A stretch of 64,000 nt of DNA, from assembly GCA_905116865.2 (NCBI GenBank), contig CAJHNH020008057.1:306001-370000 (forward strand), written 5' to 3'. A program made the translations under genes and the position numbers. The notes beneath the pieces are model-generated. The model did no database searches and was not told the origin of the DNA. It saw only the letters and a list, made by a program, of their open reading frames with translations. Shown piece after piece: positions 30,115 to 42,900 of the stretch (the stretch's first letter is position 1; the number at the start of each line of letters is the position of its first letter). The stretch is from Candidula unifasciata. Taxonomy: Eukaryota; Mollusca; Gastropoda; Stylommatophora; Geomitridae.

Positions 30115-31175
30115 GACACCAGCAGCCTCTTCTGACAGTGGTGCAACGTGGCAAGCGAGCTTGGTTTGGGCACACAAAGAGACATGATTCAACTGCCAAT
30201 TTCAAGAGACATGATTCGACTGCCAATTTCAAGAGACATGATTCGACTGCCAATTTCAAGAGACATGATTCCACTGCCAATTTCAAGAGACATGATTCGA
30301 CTGCCAATTTCAAGAGACATGATTCGACTGCCAATGTCAAGAGACATGATTCGACTGCCAATTTCAAGAGACATGATTCGACTGCCAATTTCAAGAGACA
30401 TGATTCGACTGCCAATTTCAAGAGACATGATTCGACTGCCAATTTCAAGAGACATGATTCGACTGCCAATTTCAAGAGACATGATTCGACTGCCAATTTC
30501 AAGAGACATGATTCGACTGCCAATTTCAAGAGACATGATTCGACTGCCAATTTCAAGAGACATGATTCGACTGCCAATTTCAAGAGACATGATTCGACTG
30601 CCAATGTCAAGAGACATGATTCGACTGCCAATTTCAAGAGACATGATTCGACTGCCAATTTCAAGAGACACGATTCGACTGCCAATTTCAAGAGATATGA
30701 TTCGACTGCCAATGTCAAGAGACATGATTCGACTGCCAATTTCAAGAGACATGATTCGACTGCCAATTTCAAGAGACACGATTCGACTGCCAATTTCAAG
30801 AGACATGATTCGACTGCCAATTTCAAGAGACATGATTCGACTGCGAATTTCAAGAGACACGATTCGACTGCCAATTTCAAGAGACATGATTCGACTGCCA
30901 ATTTCAAGAGACATGATTCGACTGCCAATTTCAAGAGACATGATTCGACTGCCAATTTCAAGAGACACGATTCGACTGCCAATTTCAAGGAACTTTGAAG
31001 GAGAGTCGAAGAAGAGGGTGCCAAGAAGAAACTGCAATGACAACATCAAGAAATGGAAAGGACTAGATTACTATATGCTTGTTTCACAAGCAAAAGACAA
31101 GAGAAAGATGGTGGTTTTTATGGGCTAGTTTTTTCCTCTGGTACACCTCATGACACCAACAGATCAAGGGTCATG
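30115..31175 (+). mobile_element. LINE 3' coding tail containing an internal 27-bp array
   Basis: Flanks of the array read VQRGKRAWFGHTKRHDS on the left and a decayed DNIKKWKGLDYYML piece on the right. These are consecutive parts of a common non-LTR polyprotein tail ('RRKLAWFGHVTRHDSL...KTILQG...DNIKEWT'). The nine-residue stretch KRHDSTANF has been tandemly expanded between them. Confidence 0.7.
30178..30990. repeat. 27-bp minisatellite, 30 copies
   Basis: Unit gacatgattcgactgccaat + ttcaaga, very homogeneous, with changes at a few positions (cgattc, gtcaaga). Since 27 is a multiple of 3, four frames are open for about 290-330 codons. The plus frame repeating KRHDSTANF continues the LINE reading. 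No evidence that any is expressed. Confidence 0.95.
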
Positions 31176-31367
31176 TATGAATCTATTATGCTACAGAAAG
31201 ATTTGGGAATCACAGCACATTTGTTTTCCTTTTCAGTGTCTGTTTAGTGGTTCTGTCCACTTCTGATACTGTGACTAATATATTGCTACACCCTGAGCAG
31301 AATCAGGTGGAGAAACATTACAACCAATTGATTAAAGATCATACATGACTCTGATAGAATAATGTTC

Positions 31368-31580
31368 TTCTTCTTCTTCTTCTTCTTCTTCTTCAGCATT
31401 CCGAGCCCTTGAGGTTCACTGCTGCAGATATCACCCGCCTCCATTCATCTCTCTTGTTGATCTTCTCTTTCCAGTTGGTGACACCAAGTGTTTGCAATTC
31501 TGCCTGGACATAATCTCTCCATCGTCTTCTTGGTCTGCCTCGTGGTCTATGACCATTCATCTGCCTTGTGTATACAGATA
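31368..31580 (-). mobile_element. LINE 3' end, reverse, with (GAA)n tail
   Basis: Minus strand encodes RQMNGHRPRGRPRRRWRDYV followed by an ELQTLGVTNWKE-like stretch, a non-LTR tail, and runs into (GAA)n at 31368-31395. Confidence 0.65.
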
Positions 31581-31584
31581 GAAT

Positions 31585-31845
31585 AATGTGACAAGAACAA
31601 ATAAAATAGAACATACATGACTATTATAGAATTTAATGTGACAGAGAAAACAGGCAAAGCAATTATTAATTATGCAGTAATATGGCATAATTCAACATGA
31701 GATAAAAAACATAAAAATGACTACAGATTATACATGCCTTTGACAGAATTAAATGTGATACAGAAATGAAGACATTTATTACAGATTACTCATGACTTTT
31801 CCTGACCTAGAAATGCCACTAATAACATAACAATAAAATGATTAC
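31585..31845. repeat. Degenerate repeat resembling 31848-32147
   Basis: Diverged units with atacatgact, agaatt(t/a)aatgtgacagag and ttattaca. Probably an old extension of the neighbouring arrays. Confidence 0.4.
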
Positions 31846-31847
31846 AT

Positions 31848-32147
31848 TGACTGAAATAAATGGCAAGCAAGATGATTACTGATCATACATGACTGAAATC
31901 AATGGCAAGCAAGATGATTACTGATCATACATTGACTGAAATCAATGGCAAGCAAGATGATTACTGATCATACATTGACTGAAATCAATGGCAAGCAAGA
32001 TGATTACTGATCATACATGACTGAAATCAATGGCAAGCAAGATGATTACTGATCATACATGACTGAAATCAATGGCAAGCAAGATGATTACTGATCATAC
32101 ATGACTGAAATCAATGGCAAGCAAGATGATTACTGATCATACATGAC
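31848..32147. repeat. 43-bp minisatellite, 7 copies
   Basis: Unit tgactgaaatcaatggcaag + caagatgattactgatcatacat, almost invariant; two copies have an extra t (catacattgact). Confidence 0.93.
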
Positions 32148-32334
32148 TGACAGAATTCAGTCAGAGAAACAATAAGACAAAACAAGTGCTCCTTGTCTCA
32201 CCCAATCTAGTGCTGAAGCTCAGGTTACTACTATCAGCAATGAAAGTGAAAGTCAAAACACAGCAAGTGCAAGGATGGTGTGGGCTGTCAATATCAGAGC
32301 TCACCAACTAAAACCAAATTAGAGTATGCAGTCA

Positions 32335-33175
32335 GACATCCTTTCAGCCATCCAGTCAGACAGTTAGACATCCTTTCAGCCATCCAATCAGACAGTTAGA
32401 CATCTTTTCAGAAATCCAATCAGACAGTTAGACATCCTTTCAGCCATCCAATCAGACAGTTAGACATCCTTTCAGCCAACCAATCAGACAGACATCCTTT
32501 CAGCCATCCAATCAGACAGTTAGACATCCTTTCAGCCATCCAGTCAGACAGACATCCTTTCAGCCATCCAATCAGAGAGTTAGACTTTTTTTTCGGCCAT
32601 CCAGTCAGATGGACATCCTTTCAGCCATCCAATCAGACAGTTAGACTTCCTTTCAGCCATCCAATCAGACAGTTAGACATCCTTTCAGCCATCCAATCAT
32701 ACAGTTAGACATCCTTTCAGTCATCCAATCAGACCGTTAGACATTATCTCAGCCATCCAGTCAGACAGACATCCTTTCAGCCATCCAATCAGAGAGTTAG
32801 ACTTCCTTTTGGCCATCCAGTCAGACGGACATCCTTTTAGCCATCCAATCAGACAGTAAGACATCCTTTCAGCCATCCAATCAGACAGTTAGACATTCTT
32901 TCAGCCATCCAATCAGACAGTTAGACATCCTTTCAGCCATCCAGTCAGACAGACATCCTTTCAGCCATCCAATCAGAGAGTTAGACTTCCTTTCAGCCAT
33001 CCAGTCAGAGAGTTAGACTACCTTTCAACCATACAGACAATTAGACATATTTTTTTAACCATCCAGTCAGACTATTAGACATATTTTCAGCCATCCAGTC
33101 AGACACTTATACATCCTTTCAGCCATTCAGTTAGACAGTTAGATATCCTTTCAGCCATTCAGAGACAGACATCAT
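32335..33175. repeat. ~32-bp minisatellite, ~27 copies
   Basis: Unit gttagacatcctttcagcca + tccaatcagaca, with a shorter 28-base variant lacking the gtta. Longer-period recurrence (cagtcagacagacatcc...gagagttagacttcc...) suggests past duplication of multi-unit blocks. Confidence 0.9.
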
Positions 33176-33224
33176 AGTAAAATTTAGCTAATCAGTGAGA
33201 TAGCCATTTGATTAGGTGCAAATC

Positions 33225-33505
33225 CAATCACCAGCCAGTCAGTTATCCAATCAGTCATTGACCAATACAGTCAGTCAGGGATCTAATCGGCCACTGACCC
33301 AATCAGTCAGTCAGCTATCTAATCAGTCATTAACCCATTCAGTCAGTCAGCTTTCCAATCAGTCATTCACCCATTCAGTCAGTCAGTTATTCAATCAGTC
33401 ACTGACTCATCAAGTCAGTCAGCTATGCAATCAGTCAATTACCCATCCAGTCAGTCAGCTATCTAATCAGTCACTGACCCATCAAGTCAGTAAGCTAACC
33501 AGTCA
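33225..33505. repeat. ~36-bp minisatellite, 7-8 copies
   Basis: Built on aatcagtcattgacccatc + cagtcagtcagctatct. It sits about 330 bases beyond the MIB1 stop and could be inside the MIB1 3' UTR. Confidence 0.85.
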
Positions 33506-33839
33506 TTGATCATGACACTCATTAGCCATCTTCCCAAATTTACTGCACCAAATCATTCATTTTGTCAAATGTCACCACTCAATTAATTGTTCACAGTCCA
33601 CCAGCTGTCACTACATACTTGTTTTCATTCAGCCAAATTCATAACACCTTTGACAGTAAAAATTAATATCAGTCTATATCAGCACAAGGACATAACACTG
33701 AAAAATAAGTAGCAAGCATCATTTAAAACACAAAGAAACATCAACATAGAGGGCTCCCAAATTGCACAACACAGAGACAACATCCAGTAGAAGAAGCAGC
33801 AGAAGTCATCCTGTGACAACGGCAGTGTCACCAAGGAGA

Positions 33840-33980
33840 CTAGTACAGCAGGATTCTCTTTTCCACAGACTTGCGACAGATGGGACACTCGTTGAGTCTG
33901 TCCCCACACAGCTGGCAGGCTCCGTGTCCACACAGGAAGATCATATTCTTGAGTCTGTCCATGCACACGGGACAGCATGT
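33840..33980 (-). CDS. MIB1: MIB1 terminal exon: RING3 and stop
   Basis: 46 codons plus stop TAG (complement of 33840-33842). The acceptor on the minus strand is ctttgatacag, directly before acatgctgtcccgtg. It encodes a complete C3HC4 RING (CCPVC...CGHGACQLC...CPIC) and the RILLY end. RING3 is the catalytically important RING in Mind bomb proteins. The acceptor is the seed of the adjacent 6-kb array. Confidence 0.97.
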   Translation of the reverse strand, partial: TCCPVCMDRLKNMIFLCGHGACQLCGDRLNECPICRKSVEKRILLY

Positions 33981-36900
33981 CTGTATCAAAGAAATAACAG
34001 TTAGTGATGCATGTCTGTATCAAAGAAACAACAGTTAGTGATGCATGTCTGTATCAAAGAAACAACAGTTAGTGATGCATGTCTGTATCAAAGAAACAAC
34101 AGTTAGTGATGCATGTCTGTATAAAGAAACAACAGTTAGTGATGCATGTCTGTATCAAAGAAACAAGTTAGTGATGTATGTCTGTGTCAAAGAAACAACA
34201 GTTAGTGATGTGTGTCTGTTTAAAGAAACAACAGTTAGTGATGCATGTCTGTATAAAGAAACAACAGTTAGTGATGTGTGTCTGTAAAAGAAACAACAGT
34301 TAGTGATGTGTGTCTGTATCAAGAAACAACAGTTAGTGATGTGTGTCTGTATAAAGAAACAACAGTTAGTGATGCATGTCTGTATAAAAAAACAACAGTT
34401 AGTGATGTGTGTCTGTATAAAGAAACAACAGTTAGTGATGCGTGTCTGTATAAAGAAACAACCGTTAGTGATGCATGTCTGTATAAAGAAACAACAGTTA
34501 GTGATGCATGTCTGTATCAAGAAACAACAGTTAGTGATGTGTGTCTGTATAAAGAAACAACAGTTAGTGATGCATGTCTGTATCAAAGAAACAACAGTTA
34601 GTGATGCATGTCTGTATCAAAGAAACAACAGTTAATGATGCATGTCTGTATAAAGAAACAACAGTTAGTGATGTGTGTCTGTATCAAGAAACAACAGTTA
34701 GTGATGCGTGTCTGTATAAAGAAACAACAGTTAGTGATGCATGTCTGTATCAAAGAAACAACAGTTAGTGATGCATGTCTGTATAAAGAAAAAACAGTTA
34801 GTGATGCATGTCTGTATCAAAGAAACAACAGTTAGTGATGCATGTCTGTATAAAGAAAAAACAGTTAGTGATGTGTGTCTGTATCAAAGAAACAACAGTT
34901 AGTGATGCATGTCTGTATAAAGAAAAAACAGTTAGTGATGCATGTCTGTATAAAGAAAAAACAGTTAGTGATGTGTGTCTGTATCAAAGAAACAACAGTT
35001 AGTGATGCATGTCTGTATAAAGAAACAACAGTTAGTGATGCATGTCTGTATCAAAGAAACAACAGTTAGTGATGCATGTCTGTGTCAAAGAAACAACAGT
35101 TAGTGATGCATGTCTGTATCAAAGAAACAACAGTTAGTGATGCATGTCTGTATCAAAGAAACAACAGTTAGTGATGTGTGTCTGTATCAAAGAAACAACA
35201 GTTAGTAATGCATGTCTGTATAAAGAAACAACAGTTAGTGATGCATGTCTGTATCAAAGAAACAACAGTTAGTGATGTGTGTCTGTATCAAAGAAACAAC
35301 AGTTAGTGATGTGTGTCTGTATCAAAGAAACAACAGTTAGTGATGTGTGTCTGTATCAAAGAAACAACAGTTAGTGATGCATGTCTGTGTCAAAGAAACA
35401 ACAGTTAGTGATGCATGTCTGTATCAAAGAAACAACAGTTAGTGATGCATGTCTGTATCAAAGAAACAACAGTTAGTGATGCATGTCTGTATAAAGAAAC
35501 AACAGTTAGTGATGCATGTCTGTATAAAGAAACAACAGTTAGTGATGCATGTCTGTATAAAGAAACAACAGTTAGTAATGCATGTCTGTATAAAGAAACA
35601 ACAGTTAGTGATGCATGTCTGTATAAAGAAACAACAGTTAGTAATGCATGTCTGTATAAAGAAACAACAGTTAGTGATGCATGTCTGTATAAAGAAACAA
35701 CAGTTAGTAATGCATGTCTGTATAAAGAAACAACAGTTAGTGATAGTAGTAATGCATGTCTGTATAAAAAAACAACAGTTAGTGATGCATGTCTGTATAA
35801 AGAAACAACAGTTAGTGATGCATGTCTGTATAAAGAAACAACAGTTAGTAATGCATGTCTGTATAAAGAAACAACAGTTAGTGATGCATGTCTGTATAAA
35901 GAAACAACAGTTAGTAATGCATGTCTGTATAAAAAAACAACAGTTAGTAATGCATGTCTGTATAAAGAAACAACAGTTAGTGATGCATGTCTGTATAAAG
36001 AAACAACAGTTAGTGATGCATGTCTGTATAAAGAAACAACAGTTAGTAATGCATGTCTGTATCAAGAAACAACAGTTAGTGATGCATGTCTGTATAAAGA
36101 AACAACAGTTAGTGATGCATGTCTGTATAAAGAAACAACAGTTAGTGATGCATGTCTGTATAAAGAAACAACAGTTAGTGATGCATGTCTGTATAAAGAA
36201 ACAACAGTTAGTGATGCATGTCTGTATAAAGAAACAACAGTTAGTGATGCATGTCTGTATAAAGAAACAACAGTTAGTGATGCATGTCTGTATAAAGAAA
36301 CAACAGTTAGTGATGCATGTCTGTATAAAGAAACAACAGTTAGTGATGCATGTCTGTATAAAGAAACAACAGTTAGTGATGCATGTCTGTATAAAGAAAC
36401 AACAGTTAGTGATGCATGTCTGTATAAAGAAACAACAGTTAGTGATGCATGTCTGTATAAAGAAACAACAGTTAGTGATGCATGTCTGTATAAAGAAACA
36501 ACAGTTAGTGATGCATGTCTGTATAAAGAAACAACAGTTAGTGATGCATGTCTGTATAAAGAAACAACAGTTAGTGATGCATGTCTGTATAAAGAAACAA
36601 CAGTTAGTGATGCATGTCTGTATAAAGAAACAACAGTTAGTAATGCATGTCTGTATAAAGAAACAACAGTTTAGTGATGTATGTCTGTATAAAGAAACAA
36701 CAGTTAGTGATGCATGTCTGTATAAAGAAACAACAGTTAGTGATGCATGTCTGTATAAAGAAACAACAGTTAGTGATGCATGTCTGTATAAAGAAACAAC
36801 AGTTAGTGATGCATGTCTGTATAAAGAAACAACAGTTAGATGCATGTCTGATGAAACAACAGTTAGTGATGCATGTCTGTATAAAGAAACAACAGTTAGT

Positions 36901-39900
36901 GATGCATGTCTGTATAAAGAAACAACAGTTAGTGATGCATGTCTGTATAAAGAAACAACAGTTAGTGAGTGTGTCTGTATAAAGAAACAACAGTTAGTGA
37001 TGTGTGTCTGTATAAAGAAACAACAGTTAGTGATGCATGTCTGTATCAAGAAACAACAGTTAGTGATGCATGTCTGTATAAAAAAAACAACAGTTAGTGA
37101 TGTGTGTCTGTATAAAGAAACAACAGTTAGTGATGCGTGTCTGTATAAAGAAACAACAGTTAGTGATGCATGTCTGTATAAAGAAACAACAGTTAGTGAT
37201 GCATGTCTGTATAAAGAAACAACAGTTAGTGATGCATGTCTGTATAAAGAAACAACAGTTAGTGATGCATGTCTGTATAAAGAAACAACAGTTAGTGATG
37301 TGTGTCTGTATAAAGAAACAACAGTTAGTGATGCATGTCTGTATAAAGAAACAACAGTTAGTGATGCATGTCTGTATAAAGAAACAACAGTTAGTGATGC
37401 ATGTCTGTATAAAGAAACAACAGTTAGTGATGCATGTCTGTATCAAAGAAACAACAGTTAGTGATGCATGTCTGTATAAAGAAACAACAGTTAGTGATGC
37501 ATGTCTGTGTCAAAGAAACAACAGTTAGTGATGCATGTCTGTATAAAGAAACAACAGTTAGTGATGCATGTCTGTATAAAGAAACAACAGTTAGTGATGC
37601 ATGTCTGTATCAAAGAAACAACAGTTAGTGATGCATGTCTGTATAAAGAAACAACAGTTAGTAGTGATGCATCAAAGTCTGTGATGCAAAAGAAACAACA
37701 GTTAGTAATGCATGTCTGTATAAAGAAACAACAGTTAGTGATGCATGTCTGTAAAGAAACAACAGTTAGTGATGTGTGTCTGTATAAAGAAACAACAGTT
37801 AGTGATGCATGTCTGTATAAAGAAACAACAGTTAGTGATGTGTGTCTGTATAAAGAAACAACAGTTAGTGATGCATGTCTGTATAAAGAAACAACAGTTA
37901 GTGATGTGTGTCTGTATAAAGAAACAACAGTTAGTGATGCATGTCTGTATAAAGAAACAACAGTTAGTGATGCATGTCTGTATAAAGAAACAACAGTTAG
38001 TGATGCATGTCTGTATAAAGAAACAACAGTTAGTGATGTGTGTCTGTGTCAAAGAAACAACAGTTAGTGATGCATGTCTGTATAAAGAAACAACAGTTAG
38101 TGATGCATGTCTGTATCAAGAAACAACAGTTAGTGATGCATGTCTGTATAAAAAAAACAACAGTTAGTGATGTGTGTCTGTATAAAGAAACAACAGTTAG
38201 TGATGCATGTCTGTATAAAGAAACAACAGTTAGTGATGCATGTCTGTATAAAGAAACAACAGTTAGTGATGCATGTCTGTATAAAGAAACAACAGTTAGT
38301 GATGTGTGTCTGTATAAAGAAACAACAGTTAGTGATGCATGTCTGTATAAAGAAACAACAGTTAGTAATGCATGTCTGTATAAAGAAACAACAGTTAGTG
38401 ATGCATGTCTGTATAAAGAAACAACAGCTAGTAATGCATGTCTGTATCAAGAAACAACCGTTAGTGATGCATGTCTGTATAAAGAAACAACATTTAGTGA
38501 TGCGTGTCTGTATAAAAAAACAACAGTTAGTGATGCATGCCTGTATAAAGAAACAACAGTTAGTGATGCATGTCTGTATAAAGAAACAACAGTTAGTGAT
38601 GCATGTCTGTATAAAGAAACAACAGCTAGTGATGCATGTCTGTATAAAGAAACAACAGTTAGCGATGCGTGTCTGTATAAAGAAACAACAGTTAGTGATG
38701 CGTGTCTGTATAAAGAAACAACAGTTAGTGATGCATGTCTGTATAAAGAAACAACAGTTAGTGATGCGTGTCTGTATAAAGAAACAACAGTTAGTGATGC
38801 ATGTCTGTATAAAGAAACAACAGTTAGTGATGCATGTCTGTATAAAGAAACAACAGTTAGTGATGCGTGTCTGTATAAAGAAACAACAGTTAGTGATGCA
38901 TGTCTGTATAAAAAAACAACAGTTAGTGATGCATGTCTGTATAAAGAAACAACAGTTAGTGATGTGTGTCTGTATAAAGAAACAACAGTTAGTGATGTGT
39001 GTCTGTATAAAGAAACAACAGTTAGTGATGCATGTCTGTATAAAGAAACAACAGTTAGTGATGCATGTCTGTATCAAAGAAATAACAGTTAGTGATGCAT
39101 GTCTGTATAAAGAAACAACAGTTAGTGATGCATGTCTGTATAAAGAAACAACAGTTAGTGATGCATGTCTGTATAAAGAAACAACAGCTAGTGATGCATG
39201 TCTGTATAAAGAAACAACAGTTAGTGATGCGTGTCTGTATAAAGAAACAACAGTTAGTGATGCGTGTCTGTATAAAGAAACAACAGTTAGTGATGCATGT
39301 CTGTATAAAGAAACAACAGTTAGTGATGCCTGTCTGTATAAAGAAACAACAGTTAGTGATGCATGTCTGTATAAAAAAACAACAGTTAGTGATGTGTGTC
39401 TGTATAAAGAAACAACAGTTAGTGATGTGTGTCTGTATAAAGAAACAACAGTTAGTGATGCATGTCTGTATAAAAAAACAACAGTTAGTGATGCATGTCT
39501 GTATCAAGAAACAACAGTTAGTGATGTGTGTCTGTATAAAGAAACAACAGTTAGTGATGTGTGTCTGTAGAAAGAAACAACAGTTAGTGATGCATGTCTG
39601 TATAAAGAAACAACAGTTAGTGATGCATGTCTGTATCAAAGAAATAACAGTTAGTGATGCATATGTGTCTGTATCAAGAAACAACAGTTAGTGATGCATG
39701 TCTGTATAAAGAAACAACAGTTAGTAATGCATGTCTATATAAAGAAACAACAGTTAGTGATGCATGTCTGTATAAATAAACAACAGCTAGTGATGCATGT
39801 CTGTATAAAGAAACAACAGTTAGTGATGCATGTCTGTATAAAGAAACAACAGTTAGTGATGCATGTCTGTATAAAGAAACAACAGTTAGTGATGAGTGTC

Positions 39901-42900
39901 CGTATAAAGAAACAACAGTTAGTGATGAGTGTCCGTATCACAGAAATAACAGTTAGCGGCACATGTAGTAGTGTTAACAGTAAAATATTTCCTATTAAAG
40001 AAACAAAAAAAATTTAACCAGAAACCAAGATCTCATTAAGATAGCAAATCTTAAGTAAGAAGGAGTAAAAAAAAACAGTTAAAAAGTAGAAACAGCTTTC
40101 AAACAACAGTCACCTGCAGTGGGCAATGACTGAAGATAAATGGAATGAATATAAAACCACTATGCTTACTACTGCAGAGGAATTATATGGAAAACAGACA
40201 AGAGTTATAATAAATATTCACTTGATTGTGTGAAGAAGTAAAAGAAGCAGTTAAGAAGGAAAAAAAAAGACATAAATAGTAGATAAAACTGAAGGAAGAC
40301 CAAAATTATGAGAGACTGCCACAGACAGAAACCAGCCGGAGGGTCAAGAAATCAGAGGACGTAAATGTGTTGTGCCCGTTAACAACATGGTTGCAATATT
40401 TGTGCACTTCGGCCGATACATTCTGACTTCTGCAAGAATTTTGCTAGCCTTTCCCGTCAGTGGGACACTGCAGTCTCACTTGTTGTGTGGTCATCTTTGT
40501 TTCCTAGTCCAACAGGCGGATCCAGAGATGCCACGTAATGTAAGTCAGTCCTCAAGAGAAGGCACGGGTAGAACAGGAGCATTCCTGGACAAGCAGGCTT
40601 CCGGGAATACAGTCAACACATGGTGTACTAGTACTGGGCTCCCCCAAGGAATGTTCAACCATCCAGAACTCAATAAAGGAATGTTCAACCATCCAGAACT
40701 CAATCAAGGAATGTTCAACCATCCAGAACTCAATCAAGGAATGTTCAACCATCCAGAACTCAATCAAGGAATGTTCAACTATCTAGAGTCAAAAAATTTT
40801 CAAATATCCAGAACTCAATCAAGGAATGTTCAACCATCCAGAACTCAATCAAGGAATGTTCAACCATCCAGAACTCAATCAAGGAATGTTCAACCATCCA
40901 GAACTCAATCAAGGAATGGTTGAACCATCCAGAACTCAATAAAGGAATGTTCAACCATCCAGAACTCAATCAAGGAATGTTCAACCATCCAGAACTCAAT
41001 CAAGGAATGTTCAACCATCCAGAACTCAATCAAGGAATGTTCAACCATCTAGAGTCAAAGAATGTTCAACTATCCCGAACTCAATCAAGGAATGTTCAAC
41101 CATCTAGAACTCTATCAATCTCTATCAAGGATAGCAGGGAAATCATGAATGAGGCAGGCTCTAAATGAACTCAACATAAAATATGACTAGGAAGGTAAAA
41201 AAAAAAAAAAAAAACTCAGAGATTAAAAAAAAAATTGAAAGTTCCTTGTGCCAGATTCAGGGCTACCTTTTCGGAAGGTTGGGGAGTGAAATTAAGGGGG
41301 GGGGGGGGGATTTATCCACTGCACCTTAACAAGTAAGTCATAAAAGGTGAACTATTTAAGAGAACATCACAGAGAATTGGCCTATAAACAGTATCTTGTC
41401 CCGAAAGAAGAGGTATTTTGGCTTTGTCAAGCACCCTGGTGGCCTGGGGAAAACGGTGCTGGAGGGTACAGTTTACAGGAGACTAAGCAGAGATCGACCC
41501 CCGTGAAGGTGGTTACAGGACACCAAAGATTCATTGGCTATGAACGCATAGATGGCTGGACAACTGGCTAGAGAAAGAGGGACTTTCAGATATGCCGTGA
41601 CGAGGGCGATGTTCTGTAAAAGACGTGCTGATTGACTGACTGATTTATATTTTAATGAAATCATTTGAGTTGGGTAACAAGGCTAAGATATCACAGCCCG
41701 GCTTTAAAACACAACACAACATTCCAACCACCCTTTTAAGGGTGAAAACAGAAGTAGAAAAGGAAGAAGAAACCAGTCTTTGAAGAGGAAGAAGAAACCA
41801 GTCTTTGAAGAGGAAGAAGAAACCAGTCTTTGAAGAAAAAGATGAAACCAGTCTTTGAAGAGAAAGATGAAACCAGTCTTTGAAGATGAAACCAAAAGAT
41901 GAAGATGAAACCAGTCTTTGAAGAGAAAGATGAAACCAGTCTTTGAAGAGGAAGAAGAAACCAGTCTTTGAAGAGAAAGAAGAAACCAGTCTTTGAAGAG
42001 AAAGATGAAACCAGTCTTTGAAGAGAAAGATGAAACCAGTCTTTGAAGAAAAAGATGAAACCAGTCTTTGAAGAGAAAGATGAAACCAGTCTTTGAAGAG
42101 AAAGAAGAAACCAGTCTTTGAAGAGAAAGATGAAACCAGTCTTTGAAGAGAAAGATGAAACCAGTCTTTGAAGAGAAAGATGAAACCAGTCTTTGAAGAG
42201 GAAGAAGAAACCAGTCTTTGAAGAGGAAGAAGAAACCAGTCTTTGTAGAGGAAGAAGAAACCAGTCTTTGAAGAGAAAGATGAAACCAGTCTTTGAAGAG
42301 AAAGATGAAACCAGTCTTTGAAGAGGAAGAAGAAACCAGTCTTTGAAGAGAAAGATGAAACCAGTCTTTGTAGAGAAGAAAGAGTCTTGATGAAACCAGT
42401 CTTTGAAGAGAAAGATGAAACCAGTCTTTGAAGAGAAAGATGAAACCAGTCTTTGAAGAGAAAGATGAAACCAGTCTTTGTAGAGGAAGATGAAACCAGT
42501 CTTTGAAGAGAAAGATGAAACCAGTCTTTGAAGAGAAAGATGAAACCAGTCTTTGAAGAGAAAGATGAAACCAGTCTTTGTAGAGGAAGATGAAACCAGT
42601 CTTTGTAGAGGAAGATGAAACCAGTCTTTGAAGAGGAAGATGAAACCAGTCTTTGAAGAGGAAGATGAAACCAGTCTTTGAAGAGGAAGATGAAACCAGT
42701 CTTTATAAACCCCAAAAATACATTTAAAAAGCAAGATCATGGGATTATTGTCAGTGTGCTATACAAACCTGGTCCTTGATGTCCTGTAACTGCTGCTGCA
42801 GCTTCTGTATGTCCCGGCTAACGTCCCGGGACCCGTTGTTCATTAGTCCAGGTTTCTGAGGCTCTGGGGGAGCTGAGGACAATCAAACAGGACAGTCAAT

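Larger units (their letters stand above)
14890..33839. other. 19-kb intergenic region between convergent genes
   Basis: No coding exon could be supported between the MFSD1 stop and the MIB1 stop. The content is SINEs, LINE tails, F1 copies, two MITEs and tandem arrays, listed separately. It may include the 3' UTRs of both genes. No AATAAA was found on the minus strand within about 650 bases after the MIB1 stop. Confidence 0.6.

Noticed and set aside
30089..31128. Four overlapping 286-326-codon open frames
   Set aside because: By-product of a 27-bp tandem repeat. Only the KRHDSTANF frame continues the LINE tail, and the flanks are broken.
35415..37461. Very long open frames (up to 670 codons plus, 536 codons minus) in the 33-bp array
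   Set aside because: The period is a multiple of 3, so any frame without a stop in one unit stays open. No homology, and frames break wherever 34-bp units occur. Treated as non-coding repeat.
33976..39958. CRISPR array
   Set aside because: Regular short repeats, but head to tail with no unique spacers, in an animal gene intron, with no cas genes.
41645..42740. 334- and 356-codon minus-strand frames rich in KTGF/KDWFH/RLVSS
   Set aside because: A 25-bp period reads all three frames in turn, so absence of a stop in three units gives an endless frame. No start context or homology.
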